DNA of 64,000 nucleotides from an uncultured Collinsella sp. (GTDB lineage Bacteria; Actinomycetota; Coriobacteriia; Coriobacteriales; Coriobacteriaceae): positions 25,503 to 89,502 of the forward strand of contig UQHT01000009.1 in the NCBI GenBank assembly GCA_900540875.1. The letters run 5' to 3'. The translations under genes and the position numbers were made by a program. This document shows, piece after piece, positions 1 to 9,961 of the stretch. How positions within the stretch are numbered: position 1 is the stretch's first letter; every line of letters begins with the position of its first letter. The notes beneath the pieces are model-generated. The model saw only the letters and a program-made list of their open reading frames with translations. It did not search any database and was not told the DNA's origin.

Positions 1-442
1 AGCCCATCTCGGCATACGCCTCGGCACCGATATTAAGCGAGTTGACGATGACGCCATCAACCATATTGCGCCGAAGCATATCGATATAAGAACGCTCAAG
101 ATCAGGTCGATTGGCGCTATTGCACAGCAACATCTTAAAACCGTTTTCGGCCAGGGTACGCTCAACGGCTTGGACCGCTTGTGCATGAAACGGGCTGCTG
201 ACATAGGGAACGATCATACCGATTAGATTCAGGCGACCGTTGAGCATGGCACGGGCGATATCGTTGGGCGTATAGTTGATACGCTCCATCGCGGCATGGA
301 CCTTATCGCGGGTCTCTTGGCTAATATAGCCGCGATTATTAAGCACGCGAGATACCGTAGTAGGCGAAACCCCCGCCACCGCTGCAACTTCCTTGATGCC
401 AGGCTTAGCAGAATCCTTAGAACGAGCACCCTCGCGAGCCAT
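1..442 (-). CDS. LacI-family transcriptional regulator, N-terminal part (cut by window edge)
   Basis: Read on the minus strand from the ATG at 442, the frame stays open for 147 codons and leaves the window without a stop, so the C-terminal half is not visible. Residues 17-36 form a LacI helix-turn-helix (VAAVAGVSPTTVSRVLNN). The hinge segment (YTPNDIARAMLNGR, about 57-70) and the start of the sugar-binding-protein-like effector domain (LIGMIVPYVSS) follow. A GGGAGG ribosome site precedes the ATG. The effector cannot be predicted from the visible part. It lies downstream of the glycyl-radical gene on the same strand, separated by a long hairpin element, so it is probably a separate transcription unit. 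Confidence 0.9.
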   Translation of the reverse strand, partial: MAREGARSKDSAKPGIKEVAAVAGVSPTTVSRVLNNRGYISQETRDKVHAAMERINYTPNDIARAMLNGRLNLIGMIVPYVSSPFHAQAVQAVERTLAENGFKMLLCNSANRPDLERSYIDMLRRNMVDGVIVNSLNIGAEAYAEMG

Positions 443-592
443 AGCACCCTCCCCTCATCAACATGTCATACGTTTACATACGAACAAAGCATACCCCAAC
501 AACAGTGGGAAGACGGTAACAGTACAAGTAAGTAAACGACTCATCCAAATAATTAGGAGAGTTCCGCCTAAAGGGTGACTACACAGGACCCC

Positions 593-721
593 GCCGGGGC
601 TGTTTGGGCTACCTCCCAAAATATTCCGCAGGACGCAAGAAGCCCTCGCCGCACGAAGTGCGCAGCGAGGGCTTCTTGCATGTCCGAGGACGTTTTGGGA
701 GGTAGCCCAAACAGCCCCGGC
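593..721. repeat. Nested-hairpin intergenic element, family 1, copy A
   Basis: Perfect 29-bp inverted arms (593-621 and 693-721) enclose a 71-nt core. The core contains a second perfect 15-bp stem (635-649 with 665-679) capped by a GCAC-GAA-GTGC mini-hairpin. The core closely matches that of the element at 34795-34919, but the outer arms share no sequence with that copy. It lies just past the stop of the gene at 745-996, so on the minus strand it would be transcribed as the 3' untranslated region. A terminator or RNA-stability role is plausible; the arm pattern suggests a mobile or self-copying history (see findings). The rest of 443-744 holds only the presumed lacI promoter. Confidence 0.8.
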
Positions 722-744
722 GATCCTGCGGGAGTTAAACCCCT

Positions 745-996
745 TTAGAACTTGTTGTGGAAGGTACGCGAAATGACCTCGTCCTGCTGCTCCTTGGTGA
801 GCGTGTGGAAATTCACGGCATAGCCGGAAACGCGGATGGTCAGCTGCGGGTACTTCTCGGGGTGAGCCTGAGCATCGAGCAACGTCTCACGGTTGAAGAC
901 GTTGATGTTCAGGTGGTGGCCACCCTTCTCGGCGTAAGCGTCGAGCATGTGGACCAGGTTATCGGCCTGAGTCTCGGAAACTTCAGAAACCTTCAT
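745..996 (-). CDS. grcA: Glycyl-radical subunit of a split pyruvate formate-lyase (GrcA/YfiD-like)
   Basis: This 83-residue protein corresponds to the C-terminal glycyl-radical domain of pyruvate formate-lyase. It carries RVSGYAVNF with the radical glycine at G58, preceded by HHLNINVFNRETLLDA and EKYPQLTI, as in the end of classical PflB. The start is the ATG at 996, with a GAAGGAG site 7 nt upstream; an in-frame ATG at 1041 lacks one. In E. coli GrcA is a spare domain that repairs oxygen-cut PflB. Here the large gene upstream (1082-3133) lacks this domain altogether, so the small protein is probably an obligate subunit. An activating enzyme (PflA) is needed to install the radical and is not in the window. 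Confidence 0.9.
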   Translation of the reverse strand: MKVSEVSETQADNLVHMLDAYAEKGGHHLNINVFNRETLLDAQAHPEKYPQLTIRVSGYAVNFHTLTKEQQDEVISRTFHNKF

Positions 997-1019
997 AATG
1001 TGTCTCCTTCGATCGATAG

Positions 1020-1080
1020 GCGCCGGCCGAAACCGGCGCACTAATCAGTAATCGTTATTGTTAGTATAGCACTAACAATA
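1020..1080 (-). promoter_or_regulatory. Two stem-loops between the two pyruvate formate-lyase genes
   Basis: A perfect 10-bp stem with a 5-nt loop (1056-1065 with 1071-1080) starts one base after the large-subunit stop codon. A second G+C-rich stem (1020-1026 with 1033-1039) lies just before the ribosome site of the small gene. Neither is followed by a U-tract on the transcribed strand, so they look more like processing or stability elements, or partial attenuators, than full terminators. They could set different expression levels of the two subunits; this role is inferred. Confidence 0.5.
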
Positions 1081-1081
1081 G

Positions 1082-3133
<2,052 letters not shown>

Positions 3134-3513
3134 TGTGTAACCACGCTCCTAGTTACGTGTAATGCGGCGCTCTCTCACACCGCTGCTTATTGAATTCTTG
3201 AATGTTAGACCTGCATGACCGGCTTCATTCGCTTTCCGCCGCACATTAGCACAGGGAAAAACGTTTATTCACCTTGGTCTTGCAACCCTAAACCCAAGAT
3301 TTCACCCGTCTGTGAAGGATAACATAGCCACCCCTCTCATCAGGGCTGTTATATGTTTCTTTTTTTATCACATTAGGTTATTTTTAACAAATCCGCAGGA
3401 AACGCAGCCGCCATCAGCTACCGTTCACCGAATTGCTTGATATTTCCCCTTGCCTTTATGCGTCCATCACTCTAGCTGTTATGCCAGCTTTAGCATGGTA
3501 AAGTACCCACCGA
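3134..3513. other. Intergenic region upstream of pflB
   Basis: About 380 bp of relatively A+T-rich DNA without a supported gene. It must hold the pflB promoter on the minus strand. I saw no convincing FNR, Rex or CcpA-type operator by eye. Confidence 0.4.
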
Positions 3514-3616
3514 TAGATTTTTGGGACATGCCTAGAAATCTACTTTTTCGCCGCGACGGAGGCGGTGGCATGAAATGCCCACGAAGGTAGATTTCTAGGC
3601 ATGTCCCAAAAATCTA
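3514..3616. repeat. Long perfect inverted repeat (30-bp arms)
   Basis: Arms at 3514-3543 and 3587-3616 are perfect reverse complements around a 43-nt core. Each arm is itself partly palindromic, opening with TAGATTT and closing with AAATCTA. The core contains short G+C-rich stems (CGCCGCGACGGAGGCGG and GGCATGAAATGCC). It sits between the divergent pflB and marR promoters. There is no T-tract, so termination is unlikely. It resembles the other arm-plus-core elements in the window, but its core is different. Confidence 0.7.
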
Positions 3617-3644
3617 CTGTATGAGGTGTGCATACAGGGGTATC

Positions 3645-3693
3645 ATCTTTCACCGAAAATAGTTTCTAGTGTTAGGGGTTTTCGGTGGAAGAT
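3645..3693. promoter_or_regulatory. Candidate MarR operator overlapping the marR start
   Basis: A 15-bp inverted repeat, ATCTTTCACCGAAAA (3645-3659) and TTTTCGGTGGAAGAT (3679-3693), has a single mismatch and spans the GTG start of the MarR gene at 3685. Its position over the promoter/start is typical of autorepression by MarR-family proteins that sense exporter substrates. Binding is inferred. Confidence 0.55.
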
Positions 3694-4134
3694 ACCGATT
3701 TCCATGAGCTTGGGCGTCAGCTCTTAACTGAGTTTGGCAGCATGCATCATCGCATTTCACGCTCTGCGGACAAAGCTCTCGGCGGCGAGATGGCTGTCAT
3801 GCGCGCCCTCATGCTCGCTGGCGGTTCGCTCACGCCGAGCGAACTCGCAAATCGCGCCTGGGTCTCGAGTGCCCGCATCGCCAATATCTTACGCACTCTC
3901 GAAGCCAAGGGCTGGGTCGAGCGCGAGCACTCAAAGACCGACCGTCGTCGTGTACACGTCACGATGACCGATAAGGGATTCCAGAATCTCGAAATCAAAC
4001 GTCGGGAATTCGAGGAGCGCACCGCGGCCTTCCTCGAGCAGCTCGGCGAAACAGATACCCAAGAGATGGTGCGCCTTCTAAGGCGTTTCAACGAAATTAT
4101 CGACCGCAATCAAGAAAGGAGAGATGCCGAGTGA
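3685..4134 (+). CDS. MarR-family transcriptional regulator
   Basis: A 149-residue winged-helix protein. Residues about 50-95 contain the recognition helix and wing (LTPSELANRAWVSSARIANILRTLE ending in the wing segment TDRRRVHVTMTDKG). The start is taken as GTG 3685; the first in-frame ATG lies 19 codons later and would remove conserved N-terminal helix. Its stop overlaps the start of the ABC half-transporter at 4131 (GTGA overlap), so the three genes form one operon. By analogy with other MarR-exporter operons it probably represses itself and the transporter until a substrate binds. The inverted repeat at 3645-3693 is the likely operator. Confidence 0.9.
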   Translation: MEDTDFHELGRQLLTEFGSMHHRISRSADKALGGEMAVMRALMLAGGSLTPSELANRAWVSSARIANILRTLEAKGWVEREHSKTDRRRVHVTMTDKGFQNLEIKRREFEERTAAFLEQLGETDTQEMVRLLRRFNEIIDRNQERRDAE

Positions 4135-6500
4135 GGATTCTCAAGCTCTTTAAAAAGCATGTCCTGGCACTGTTCACAGCTATCGTACTTATCGTAATCA
4201 GCTGCAACGCCGATCTGGCACTGCCTACCTACATGAGCGACATCGTCGACGTGGGCGTACAGCAAGGCGGCATCGCCTCGCCCGTGCCCGACACCATTCG
4301 TGCCGAATCACTCGATGACCTTGAGCTCTTTATGAGCACCAAGGACGCCAAAGCTGTGGAGGCCGTGTTTAGCAAGGCTGACAAAAAAGGCATTCGAACG
4401 TACAAGGGCACCGAGGAAGAGCGTGCCGATGGCGGCAAGATTGCCGACATTATGAGCCTGCCCGAGACCGTCGTCCTTTCTCTCAACCAGGGCATCGACG
4501 CCAGCTCCATGGGCGACATGACCGGCGCATCCACCGAGGCAAGCAATGGCGGCAGCGCCCAGGCCATGCCCACCCCCGAGCAGATGGCGGCAATGACGCC
4601 CGAGCAGCTCGCCGAGATGCAGCAGAAGGCCACAGCGGCGCAAAACATGCAAAAGCAGATTGATGCCGACGGCGGCAAGATCACCATGAAGAGTCTGCGC
4701 CTAGGTGTCGAGGGCGGTCTGGTAGACCAAAGCAAGCTCGTCGAGGGCGCCAATGAAATGGCGGACAAAATGGGCTCTATGTCGGGCTCCATCGTGACCC
4801 AACGCGCCGTGAGCTATGTGCAAGACGAGTACAAGGCGCAGGGTATCGGCCCCGCCGACGTGCAGAACGCCTACCTGGGCCGCATGGCGACCACGATGTT
4901 TGGTCTGTGCCTGATCTCACTGGTCGCCACCATCCTAACCGGCGCCGTGGCCTCGCGCACCGCCTGTTCCATCGCACGCGACCTGCGCCGCGAGACCTTC
5001 AACAAGGTCATGCACTTCTCGCCAGCCGAGGTGGGCAAGTTTAGCCAGGCCTCGCTCATCACTCGCTGCACCAACGACATTCAGCAGATTCAGATGGCCG
5101 CAACCCTGTTTATCCGCATGTGCCTCATGGCGCCCGTCATGGGCATCGTCGCCGTCATGCGCGTCCTGGCCAACCACACCGGCCTGGAGTGGACCATCGC
5201 CGTGGCCATCATCGCGGTCTCGACCGTCGTCGGCGTGCTTATGGGCCTCACCATGCCCAAGTTCAAAAAGATGCAGAGCTTTGTGGACCGCGTGAACCTT
5301 ACCGCCCGCGAGCTGCTCGACGGCCTTATGCCCATCCGCTCGTTTAACCGCGAGGAGCATGAGCTCGAGCGCTTTGACCAGGCGTCCCTCGACCTGATGA
5401 CCACGCAGCTCTACACCAACCGCGCCATGAGCTTTATGATGCCGCTCATGATGCTCGTCATGAACTGCATCACCGTGCTTATCGTCTGGTTTGGCGCGCA
5501 GGGCGTGTCCGACGGCGTGATGCAGGTCGGCAACATGATGGCGTTCATCTCCTACACCATGCAGATCGTCATGGCGTTTATGATCCTCACCATGGTTTCG
5601 GTTATCCTGCCCCGCGCCGAGGTCGCAGCAGAGCGCGTGGAAGAGGTCATCACCTGCCCCACGAGCATCAACGACCCTGCCTCGCCCAAACTGCCCGCAG
5701 CCAGCGCGCCGCGCGGTGAGCTCACCTTCCGCGACGTGAGCTTCCAGTATCCCGATGCCCGCGCCGATGTCATCAGCGGCGTGAACTTCACCACGCATGC
5801 CGGTCAGATGCTCGGCATCATTGGCTCCACGGGCTCGGGCAAGTCCACGCTCGTGCAGCTGATTCCGCGCCTGTACGACGTCACGGGCGGCAGCATTTCG
5901 CTCGACGGCATCGACGTGCGCGACATGACCCTTTCCGAGCTGCGCCGCCGCATTGGTTACATCCCGCAGCAGGGTCGCCTGTTCTCGGGCACCGTCGCGA
6001 GCAACCTCAAGTTTGCCGGCGACATGGTGAGCGATGATGATATGCGCCAGGCGGCACGCATCGCCCAGGCCGAGGACTTTATCGCCGAGCGCGAGGGCGG
6101 TTACAACTCCCCCATCAGCCAGGGCGGCTCCAATGTTTCGGGTGGTCAGCGCCAACGCCTGGCCATTGCCCGCGCGTTGGCCAAAAAGCCCGAGGTCGTG
6201 GTGTTCGATGACTCGTTTAGCGCCCTCGACTACAAGACCGACGCGCGCCTGCGCGAGGAGCTGGCCAAAAACGTCACCGACGCCGCACTCGTGGTCGTGG
6301 CCCAGCGCATCGCGACCATCATGCACGCCGACCAGATCATCGTGCTCGACGACGGTCACGTAGTGGGCACCGGCACGCACGAGGAGCTGCTGCACGGCTG
6401 CCCGGCGTACCTGGAGATTGCACAGTCGCAGCTTTCCGCCGAGGAGCTGGGGCTTACCCAAGAAGAAATTGCAGCCGTCATGGAAGGAGGCGAGCGCTAA
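4131..6500 (+). CDS. ABC exporter half-transporter with large extracytoplasmic insert (degenerate site partner)
   Basis: A 789-residue permease-ATPase fusion. A first membrane helix (about 10-35) is followed by some 200 polar residues rich in Met, Gln and Ala (about 36-245), then five further helices and a nucleotide-binding domain. Walker A is GSTGSGKST (about 565), the signature VSGGQRQ (about 669). Walker B reads VVVFDDSFSALD, with Asp where the catalytic Glu is expected. Such an impaired site is normal in one half of heterodimeric exporters (BmrCD, LmrCD, TM287/288 types). The GTG start overlaps the MarR stop, and the stop overlaps the next gene by one base. The insert placement recalls the extracellular domain of BmrD. 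The substrate is unknown; drug or peptide export is likely. Confidence 0.9.
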   Translation: MRILKLFKKHVLALFTAIVLIVISCNADLALPTYMSDIVDVGVQQGGIASPVPDTIRAESLDDLELFMSTKDAKAVEAVFSKADKKGIRTYKGTEEERADGGKIADIMSLPETVVLSLNQGIDASSMGDMTGASTEASNGGSAQAMPTPEQMAAMTPEQLAEMQQKATAAQNMQKQIDADGGKITMKSLRLGVEGGLVDQSKLVEGANEMADKMGSMSGSIVTQRAVSYVQDEYKAQGIGPADVQNAYLGRMATTMFGLCLISLVATILTGAVASRTACSIARDLRRETFNKVMHFSPAEVGKFSQASLITRCTNDIQQIQMAATLFIRMCLMAPVMGIVAVMRVLANHTGLEWTIAVAIIAVSTVVGVLMGLTMPKFKKMQSFVDRVNLTARELLDGLMPIRSFNREEHELERFDQASLDLMTTQLYTNRAMSFMMPLMMLVMNCITVLIVWFGAQGVSDGVMQVGNMMAFISYTMQIVMAFMILTMVSVILPRAEVAAERVEEVITCPTSINDPASPKLPAASAPRGELTFRDVSFQYPDARADVISGVNFTTHAGQMLGIIGSTGSGKSTLVQLIPRLYDVTGGSISLDGIDVRDMTLSELRRRIGYIPQQGRLFSGTVASNLKFAGDMVSDDDMRQAARIAQAEDFIAEREGGYNSPISQGGSNVSGGQRQRLAIARALAKKPEVVVFDDSFSALDYKTDARLREELAKNVTDAALVVVAQRIATIMHADQIIVLDDGHVVGTGTHEELLHGCPAYLEIAQSQLSAEELGLTQEEIAAVMEGGER

Positions 6501-8356
6501 TGGCAGACGAGACCAAGACTCAGATTCCCAAGCCCACCCGCCAGCGTGGTCCCATGGGCCGCATGGGTGGCATGCGCCGTGGCGAAAAGGCCAAGGACTT
6601 TAAGGGCACCATGAGGCAGCTGCTCGGCTATATCGGCCAGCACAAGATTGCCGTGTTTGCCGCCGTCGCCTTTGCCGTGTGCTCGGTCATCTTTAACATT
6701 GTGGGACCCAAGGTGCTCGGCCAGGTTACGACCAAACTGTTCGAAGGCCTGGTTGCCAAGGTCAACGGCACCGGCGATGTCGACTTTGCCTGGATCGCCA
6801 AGACGCTCGGCTTTTTGCTCTGTCTGTATCTGGCGAGCTCTGCCTGCAGCCTGATCCAGGGCTGGCTCATGACCGGCGTTACGCAAAAGATCTGCTACCG
6901 CATGCGCAAGGAGATCGCCGCCAAGATCGCCGTCGTGCCGATGAGCTACTTTAACGGCCACAGCAAGGGCGACGTGCTCAGCCGCATCACCAACGACGTC
7001 GATACGCTCGGTCAGTCGCTCAACCAGAGTGTGACGCAGCTCATCACGTCGGTGACGCAGATTATCGGCGTGCTCGTCATGATGCTTTCGATCAGCCTGC
7101 CGCTTACCGGCGTCACCGTGCTCACGCTGCCGGCCGCCGCGATTATCCTGACCGTGATGATTCACTTCTCGCAGCCGTACTTCCGCGAGCAACAGCAAGT
7201 CCTTGGCACCGTCAACGGCATTATCGAGGAGGACTTTGCCGGCCAGAACGTCATCCAGGTGTTCGACCGCGCCGAGGCCTCAATCGAGGAGTTCGACCGC
7301 CAAAACGACCGACTCTTTATTAGCGGCTGGCGCTCGCAGTTCCTGTCGGGCTTGATGATGCCGCTTATGAGTCTGGTGGGCAACATGGGCTACGTGGGCG
7401 TCGTCGTGGTAGGCGCGCAGCTCGCGCTGACCGGCAATGCCACGCCCGGCGACATTCAGAGCTTTATCCAGTACGTTCGCAACTTTACGCAGCCGGTGCA
7501 GCAGCTGGGCAACGTGAGCAACACGATGCAGTCGATGGCCGCCGCCACCGAGCGCGTGTTTGAGTTCCTGGCCGCGCCCGAGGAAGAGCAGAAGGCCGAC
7601 GCGCAGATTCCCGAGAAGCGCCCCGGCCACGTGGAGTTCGACCATGTCAAGTTTGGCTACACGCCCGACAAGACCATCATCCACGACTTTAGCTGCGAGG
7701 CGCAGCCCGGCCAAACCATTGCCATCGTCGGCCCCACCGGCGCCGGCAAGACCACGCTCATTAAGCTGCTGCAGCGCTTCTACGATGTGGACGGCGGCTC
7801 GCTGCGCGTCGAGGGCATTGACGTGCGTGACTGGGACCGCGCGGCACTTCGCGGCGAATTTGCCATGGTGCTGCAGGATACCTGGCTGTTTAACGGCACC
7901 ATCCGCGAGAACATCCGCTACGGACGCTCCGATGCGACCGACGCCGAGGTTGAGGCCGCTGCACGCGCCGCACGCTGCGACCACTTTATCCATACGCTCG
8001 CCGGCGGCTACGACTTTATGATCAACGAGGAGGGCACGAACCTGTCGCAGGGTCAGCGCCAGCTCGTGACCATCGCCCGTGCCATTTTGGCCGACCGTCC
8101 GGCACTCATTCTGGACGAGGCGACTTCCAACGTCGATACCCGCACCGAGGAGCTCATCCAGCGCGCCATGGATGCGCTGATGCAGGGCCGCACGAGCTTT
8201 GTCATCGCGCACCGCCTGTCCACGATCCGCAACGCCGACGTGATCTTGGTAATTCGCGACGGCGACATCGTCGAGAAGGGCACGCACGACGAGCTGCTCG
8301 CCCGGGGCGGCTTCTACGCCGATCTGTATAACTCGCAGTTCGACGAGGCGGCGTAA
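6500..8356 (+). CDS. ABC exporter half-transporter (catalytic partner)
   Basis: A 618-residue permease-ATPase fusion with six membrane helices in the first 330 residues. Its nucleotide-binding domain has Walker A GPTGAGKTT (about 411), signature LSQGQRQ (about 515), and Walker B ALILDEATSNVD with the catalytic Glu. This complements the Asp-containing site of the upstream half, so the two should form a heterodimer with one active and one degenerate site. The ATG shares its A with the upstream TAA, and GGAGGCGAG lies upstream inside the preceding gene, implying translational coupling. A strong terminator follows at 8389. Confidence 0.93.
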   Translation: MADETKTQIPKPTRQRGPMGRMGGMRRGEKAKDFKGTMRQLLGYIGQHKIAVFAAVAFAVCSVIFNIVGPKVLGQVTTKLFEGLVAKVNGTGDVDFAWIAKTLGFLLCLYLASSACSLIQGWLMTGVTQKICYRMRKEIAAKIAVVPMSYFNGHSKGDVLSRITNDVDTLGQSLNQSVTQLITSVTQIIGVLVMMLSISLPLTGVTVLTLPAAAIILTVMIHFSQPYFREQQQVLGTVNGIIEEDFAGQNVIQVFDRAEASIEEFDRQNDRLFISGWRSQFLSGLMMPLMSLVGNMGYVGVVVVGAQLALTGNATPGDIQSFIQYVRNFTQPVQQLGNVSNTMQSMAAATERVFEFLAAPEEEQKADAQIPEKRPGHVEFDHVKFGYTPDKTIIHDFSCEAQPGQTIAIVGPTGAGKTTLIKLLQRFYDVDGGSLRVEGIDVRDWDRAALRGEFAMVLQDTWLFNGTIRENIRYGRSDATDAEVEAAARAARCDHFIHTLAGGYDFMINEEGTNLSQGQRQLVTIARAILADRPALILDEATSNVDTRTEELIQRAMDALMQGRTSFVIAHRLSTIRNADVILVIRDGDIVEKGTHDELLARGGFYADLYNSQFDEAA

Positions 8357-8388
8357 ATTCTGCCGCAGGGAACGAATAACGCCCGAGA

Positions 8389-8427
8389 ACGGGGACGCAG
8401 GACAATCTGCGTCCCCGTTTTTGTTTT
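8389..8427 (+). terminator. Rho-independent terminator after the ABC exporter operon
   Basis: A 12-bp stem (ACGGGGACGCAG paired with CTGCGTCCCCGT) with a 6-nt loop is followed by TTTTGTTTT on the plus strand, 33 bp after the ABC stop codon. Confidence 0.9.
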
Positions 8428-8478
8428 GCAGCCCTCGAACCGCCTCCCCTGGGACCTGATTGACGCCCTCCCTCAAGG

Positions 8479-8716
8479 CCCCGTGGACAAAAAATGGCAA
8501 ATATGAGTACTGTCACCTTTTTAGTAACAGCCAAAACTGCCCCAAACGACCTCATTGCGGCCTAGATATGCCTTCAAATTGATCAAAATGCCCGGTAGCA
8601 TACTTCTGTGTGCCAACGTTAATGAACATATTTACTGTTGTGTCTATTATCTTGTAAGATCGATATGATACTACGCTAGCAACAGTACTCATATTTGCCA
8701 TTTTTTGCCCACAGGG
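8479..8716. mobile_element. MITE-like element with 35-bp terminal inverted repeats
   Basis: Terminal arms at 8479-8513 and 8682-8716 match at 33 of 35 positions. They contain CAAAAAATGGCAAATATGAG and its complement. The 168-bp interior is A+T-rich and has no coding frame worth calling. Small size, long terminal repeats and lack of a transposase fit a miniature inverted-repeat transposable element. No target-site duplication was obvious. It could instead be a large regulatory hairpin upstream of the DAHP synthase gene. Confidence 0.5.
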
Positions 8717-8782
8717 TATGCCGCAGAAGATCCAACTTGCTCCAGCGTGCCGTACGTTGGCCCTCCCCTTCCGGCGAGCGCC

Positions 8783-8821
8783 GACATTTCCCCAGATAAA
8801 ACCGACCAAAATAAACCTGTC
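8783..8821 (-). repeat. Fragment of the 280-bp intergenic repeat (inverted orientation)
   Basis: This 39-bp stretch is the reverse complement, with a few mismatches, of the first 39 bp of the repeats at 14209 and 28169 (motif GACAGGTTTATTTTGGCAGG). Only this end is present. It overlaps a short stem (AAACCTG with CAGGTTT) upstream of the DAHP synthase gene. Confidence 0.6.
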
Positions 8822-8925
8822 CCTTTTCGGCAGGTTTCACTTGCACTTTAGCGTGCGACAGCGGATAATGCCGAGCATTCGAGAATTCGCCAATTGTTGC
8901 CGTTAATTGATAAAGGAGGCCCCAT

Positions 8926-9957
8926 ATGGCCATGGAATTCAAGCGCAGGCTGCCGATCCCCATGGAGATCCGCGAGGAAATGCCGCTTTCCGCCGAGCTT
9001 ACCGCCAAAAAGCAGGCATTCGACGCCGAGGTCGCCAAGGTCTTTACCGGCGAAGACGCACGCAAAGTGCTCATCATCGGCCCGTGCTCTGCCGACCGCG
9101 AGGATTCGGTGCTTGAGTACATGAACCGACTGGCCAAGACCGCCGAGGAGGTCAAGGACAAGCTCATCATCATTCCGCGCGTCTATACCAACAAGCCGCG
9201 CACCAAGGGCACCGGCTACAAGGGGCTGCTGCACAACCCCGACCCCGAGGCGCCCGATGACCTGCTTGAAGGCGTTAAGGCCATCCGCCACATGCACCTG
9301 CGCGTCATCGAGGAGACTGGCTTCTTTACCGCCGACGAGATGCTCTACCCGTCCAACTACCAGTACCTCGTCGACCTGCTGAGCTACGTCGCCGTGGGCG
9401 CGCGCTCGGTCGAGAACCAGGAGCATCGTCTGGCGTCGAGCGGCATTTCGGTGCCTGTGGGCATGAAAAACCCCACCGCCGGTTCCACCACCGTTATGCT
9501 CAACTCCATCTACGCCGCCCAGGCACATCAGAGCTTTATCTTCCGCAACTGGGAGGTCGAGTGCGACGGCAACCCGCTCGCGCACGCCGTCATGCGTGGC
9601 TACATCGGTCTCGACGGTCGCACCTACCCCAATTACCACTACGAGCACCTGGAGCGCCTGGCCGAGCGCTATACCGAGCATGCCGGCTACGCCAATCCGG
9701 CGGCAGTCATCGACTGCAACCACGACAACTCGGGCAAGCGCCCGCTGGAGCAGTACCGCATTTGCAAGGAGGTACTCGACAGCTGCCGCCGCAACGAGTC
9801 CATCTCCAAACTGGTCAAGGGCTTTATGATCGAATCTTACCTTGAGGACGGCAACCAGCCGGTCGATGGTGGGGTCTTTGGTAAGTCGATCACCGACCCG
9901 TGCCTGGGCTGGGAAAAGACCGACTACCTCATCCACGAGATCGCGGAGCGGGTTTAG
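8926..9957 (+). CDS. aroF: 3-deoxy-7-phosphoheptulonate (DAHP) synthase, class I AroF/G/H type
   Basis: Condenses phosphoenolpyruvate and erythrose 4-phosphate in the first step of aromatic amino acid synthesis. The 343-residue length is typical of AroFGH enzymes. Diagnostic segments are IGPCSAD (about 47-53), the PEP-binding GARSVENQEHRLASSG, VGMKNPTAG and the metal-site region IDCNHDNSGK near 263. No chorismate mutase domain is fused. The ATG at 8926 has a perfect AAAGGAGG site 7 nt upstream. The gene stands alone; no other shikimate or trp gene is adjacent. I looked for a leader peptide or T-box upstream and saw none. The symbol aroF is generic; the feedback specificity (Phe, Tyr or Trp) cannot be read with confidence. 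Confidence 0.93.
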   Translation: MAMEFKRRLPIPMEIREEMPLSAELTAKKQAFDAEVAKVFTGEDARKVLIIGPCSADREDSVLEYMNRLAKTAEEVKDKLIIIPRVYTNKPRTKGTGYKGLLHNPDPEAPDDLLEGVKAIRHMHLRVIEETGFFTADEMLYPSNYQYLVDLLSYVAVGARSVENQEHRLASSGISVPVGMKNPTAGSTTVMLNSIYAAQAHQSFIFRNWEVECDGNPLAHAVMRGYIGLDGRTYPNYHYEHLERLAERYTEHAGYANPAAVIDCNHDNSGKRPLEQYRICKEVLDSCRRNESISKLVKGFMIESYLEDGNQPVDGGVFGKSITDPCLGWEKTDYLIHEIAERV

Positions 9958-9961
9958 TTAC

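Noticed and set aside
229..447. 72-codon minus-strand frame at the left edge
   Set aside because: Shadow of the partial LacI gene, which reads in another frame with a clear helix-turn-helix.
4935..6461. 508-codon minus-strand open frame opposite the ABC exporter gene
   Set aside because: Shadow of the transporter gene, His/Asp-rich antisense composition without motifs.
8717..8925. T-box, trp-type attenuator or leader peptide upstream of the DAHP synthase gene
   Set aside because: No leader frame rich in aromatic codons and no T-box bulge sequence seen; only a solo end of the 280-bp repeat.
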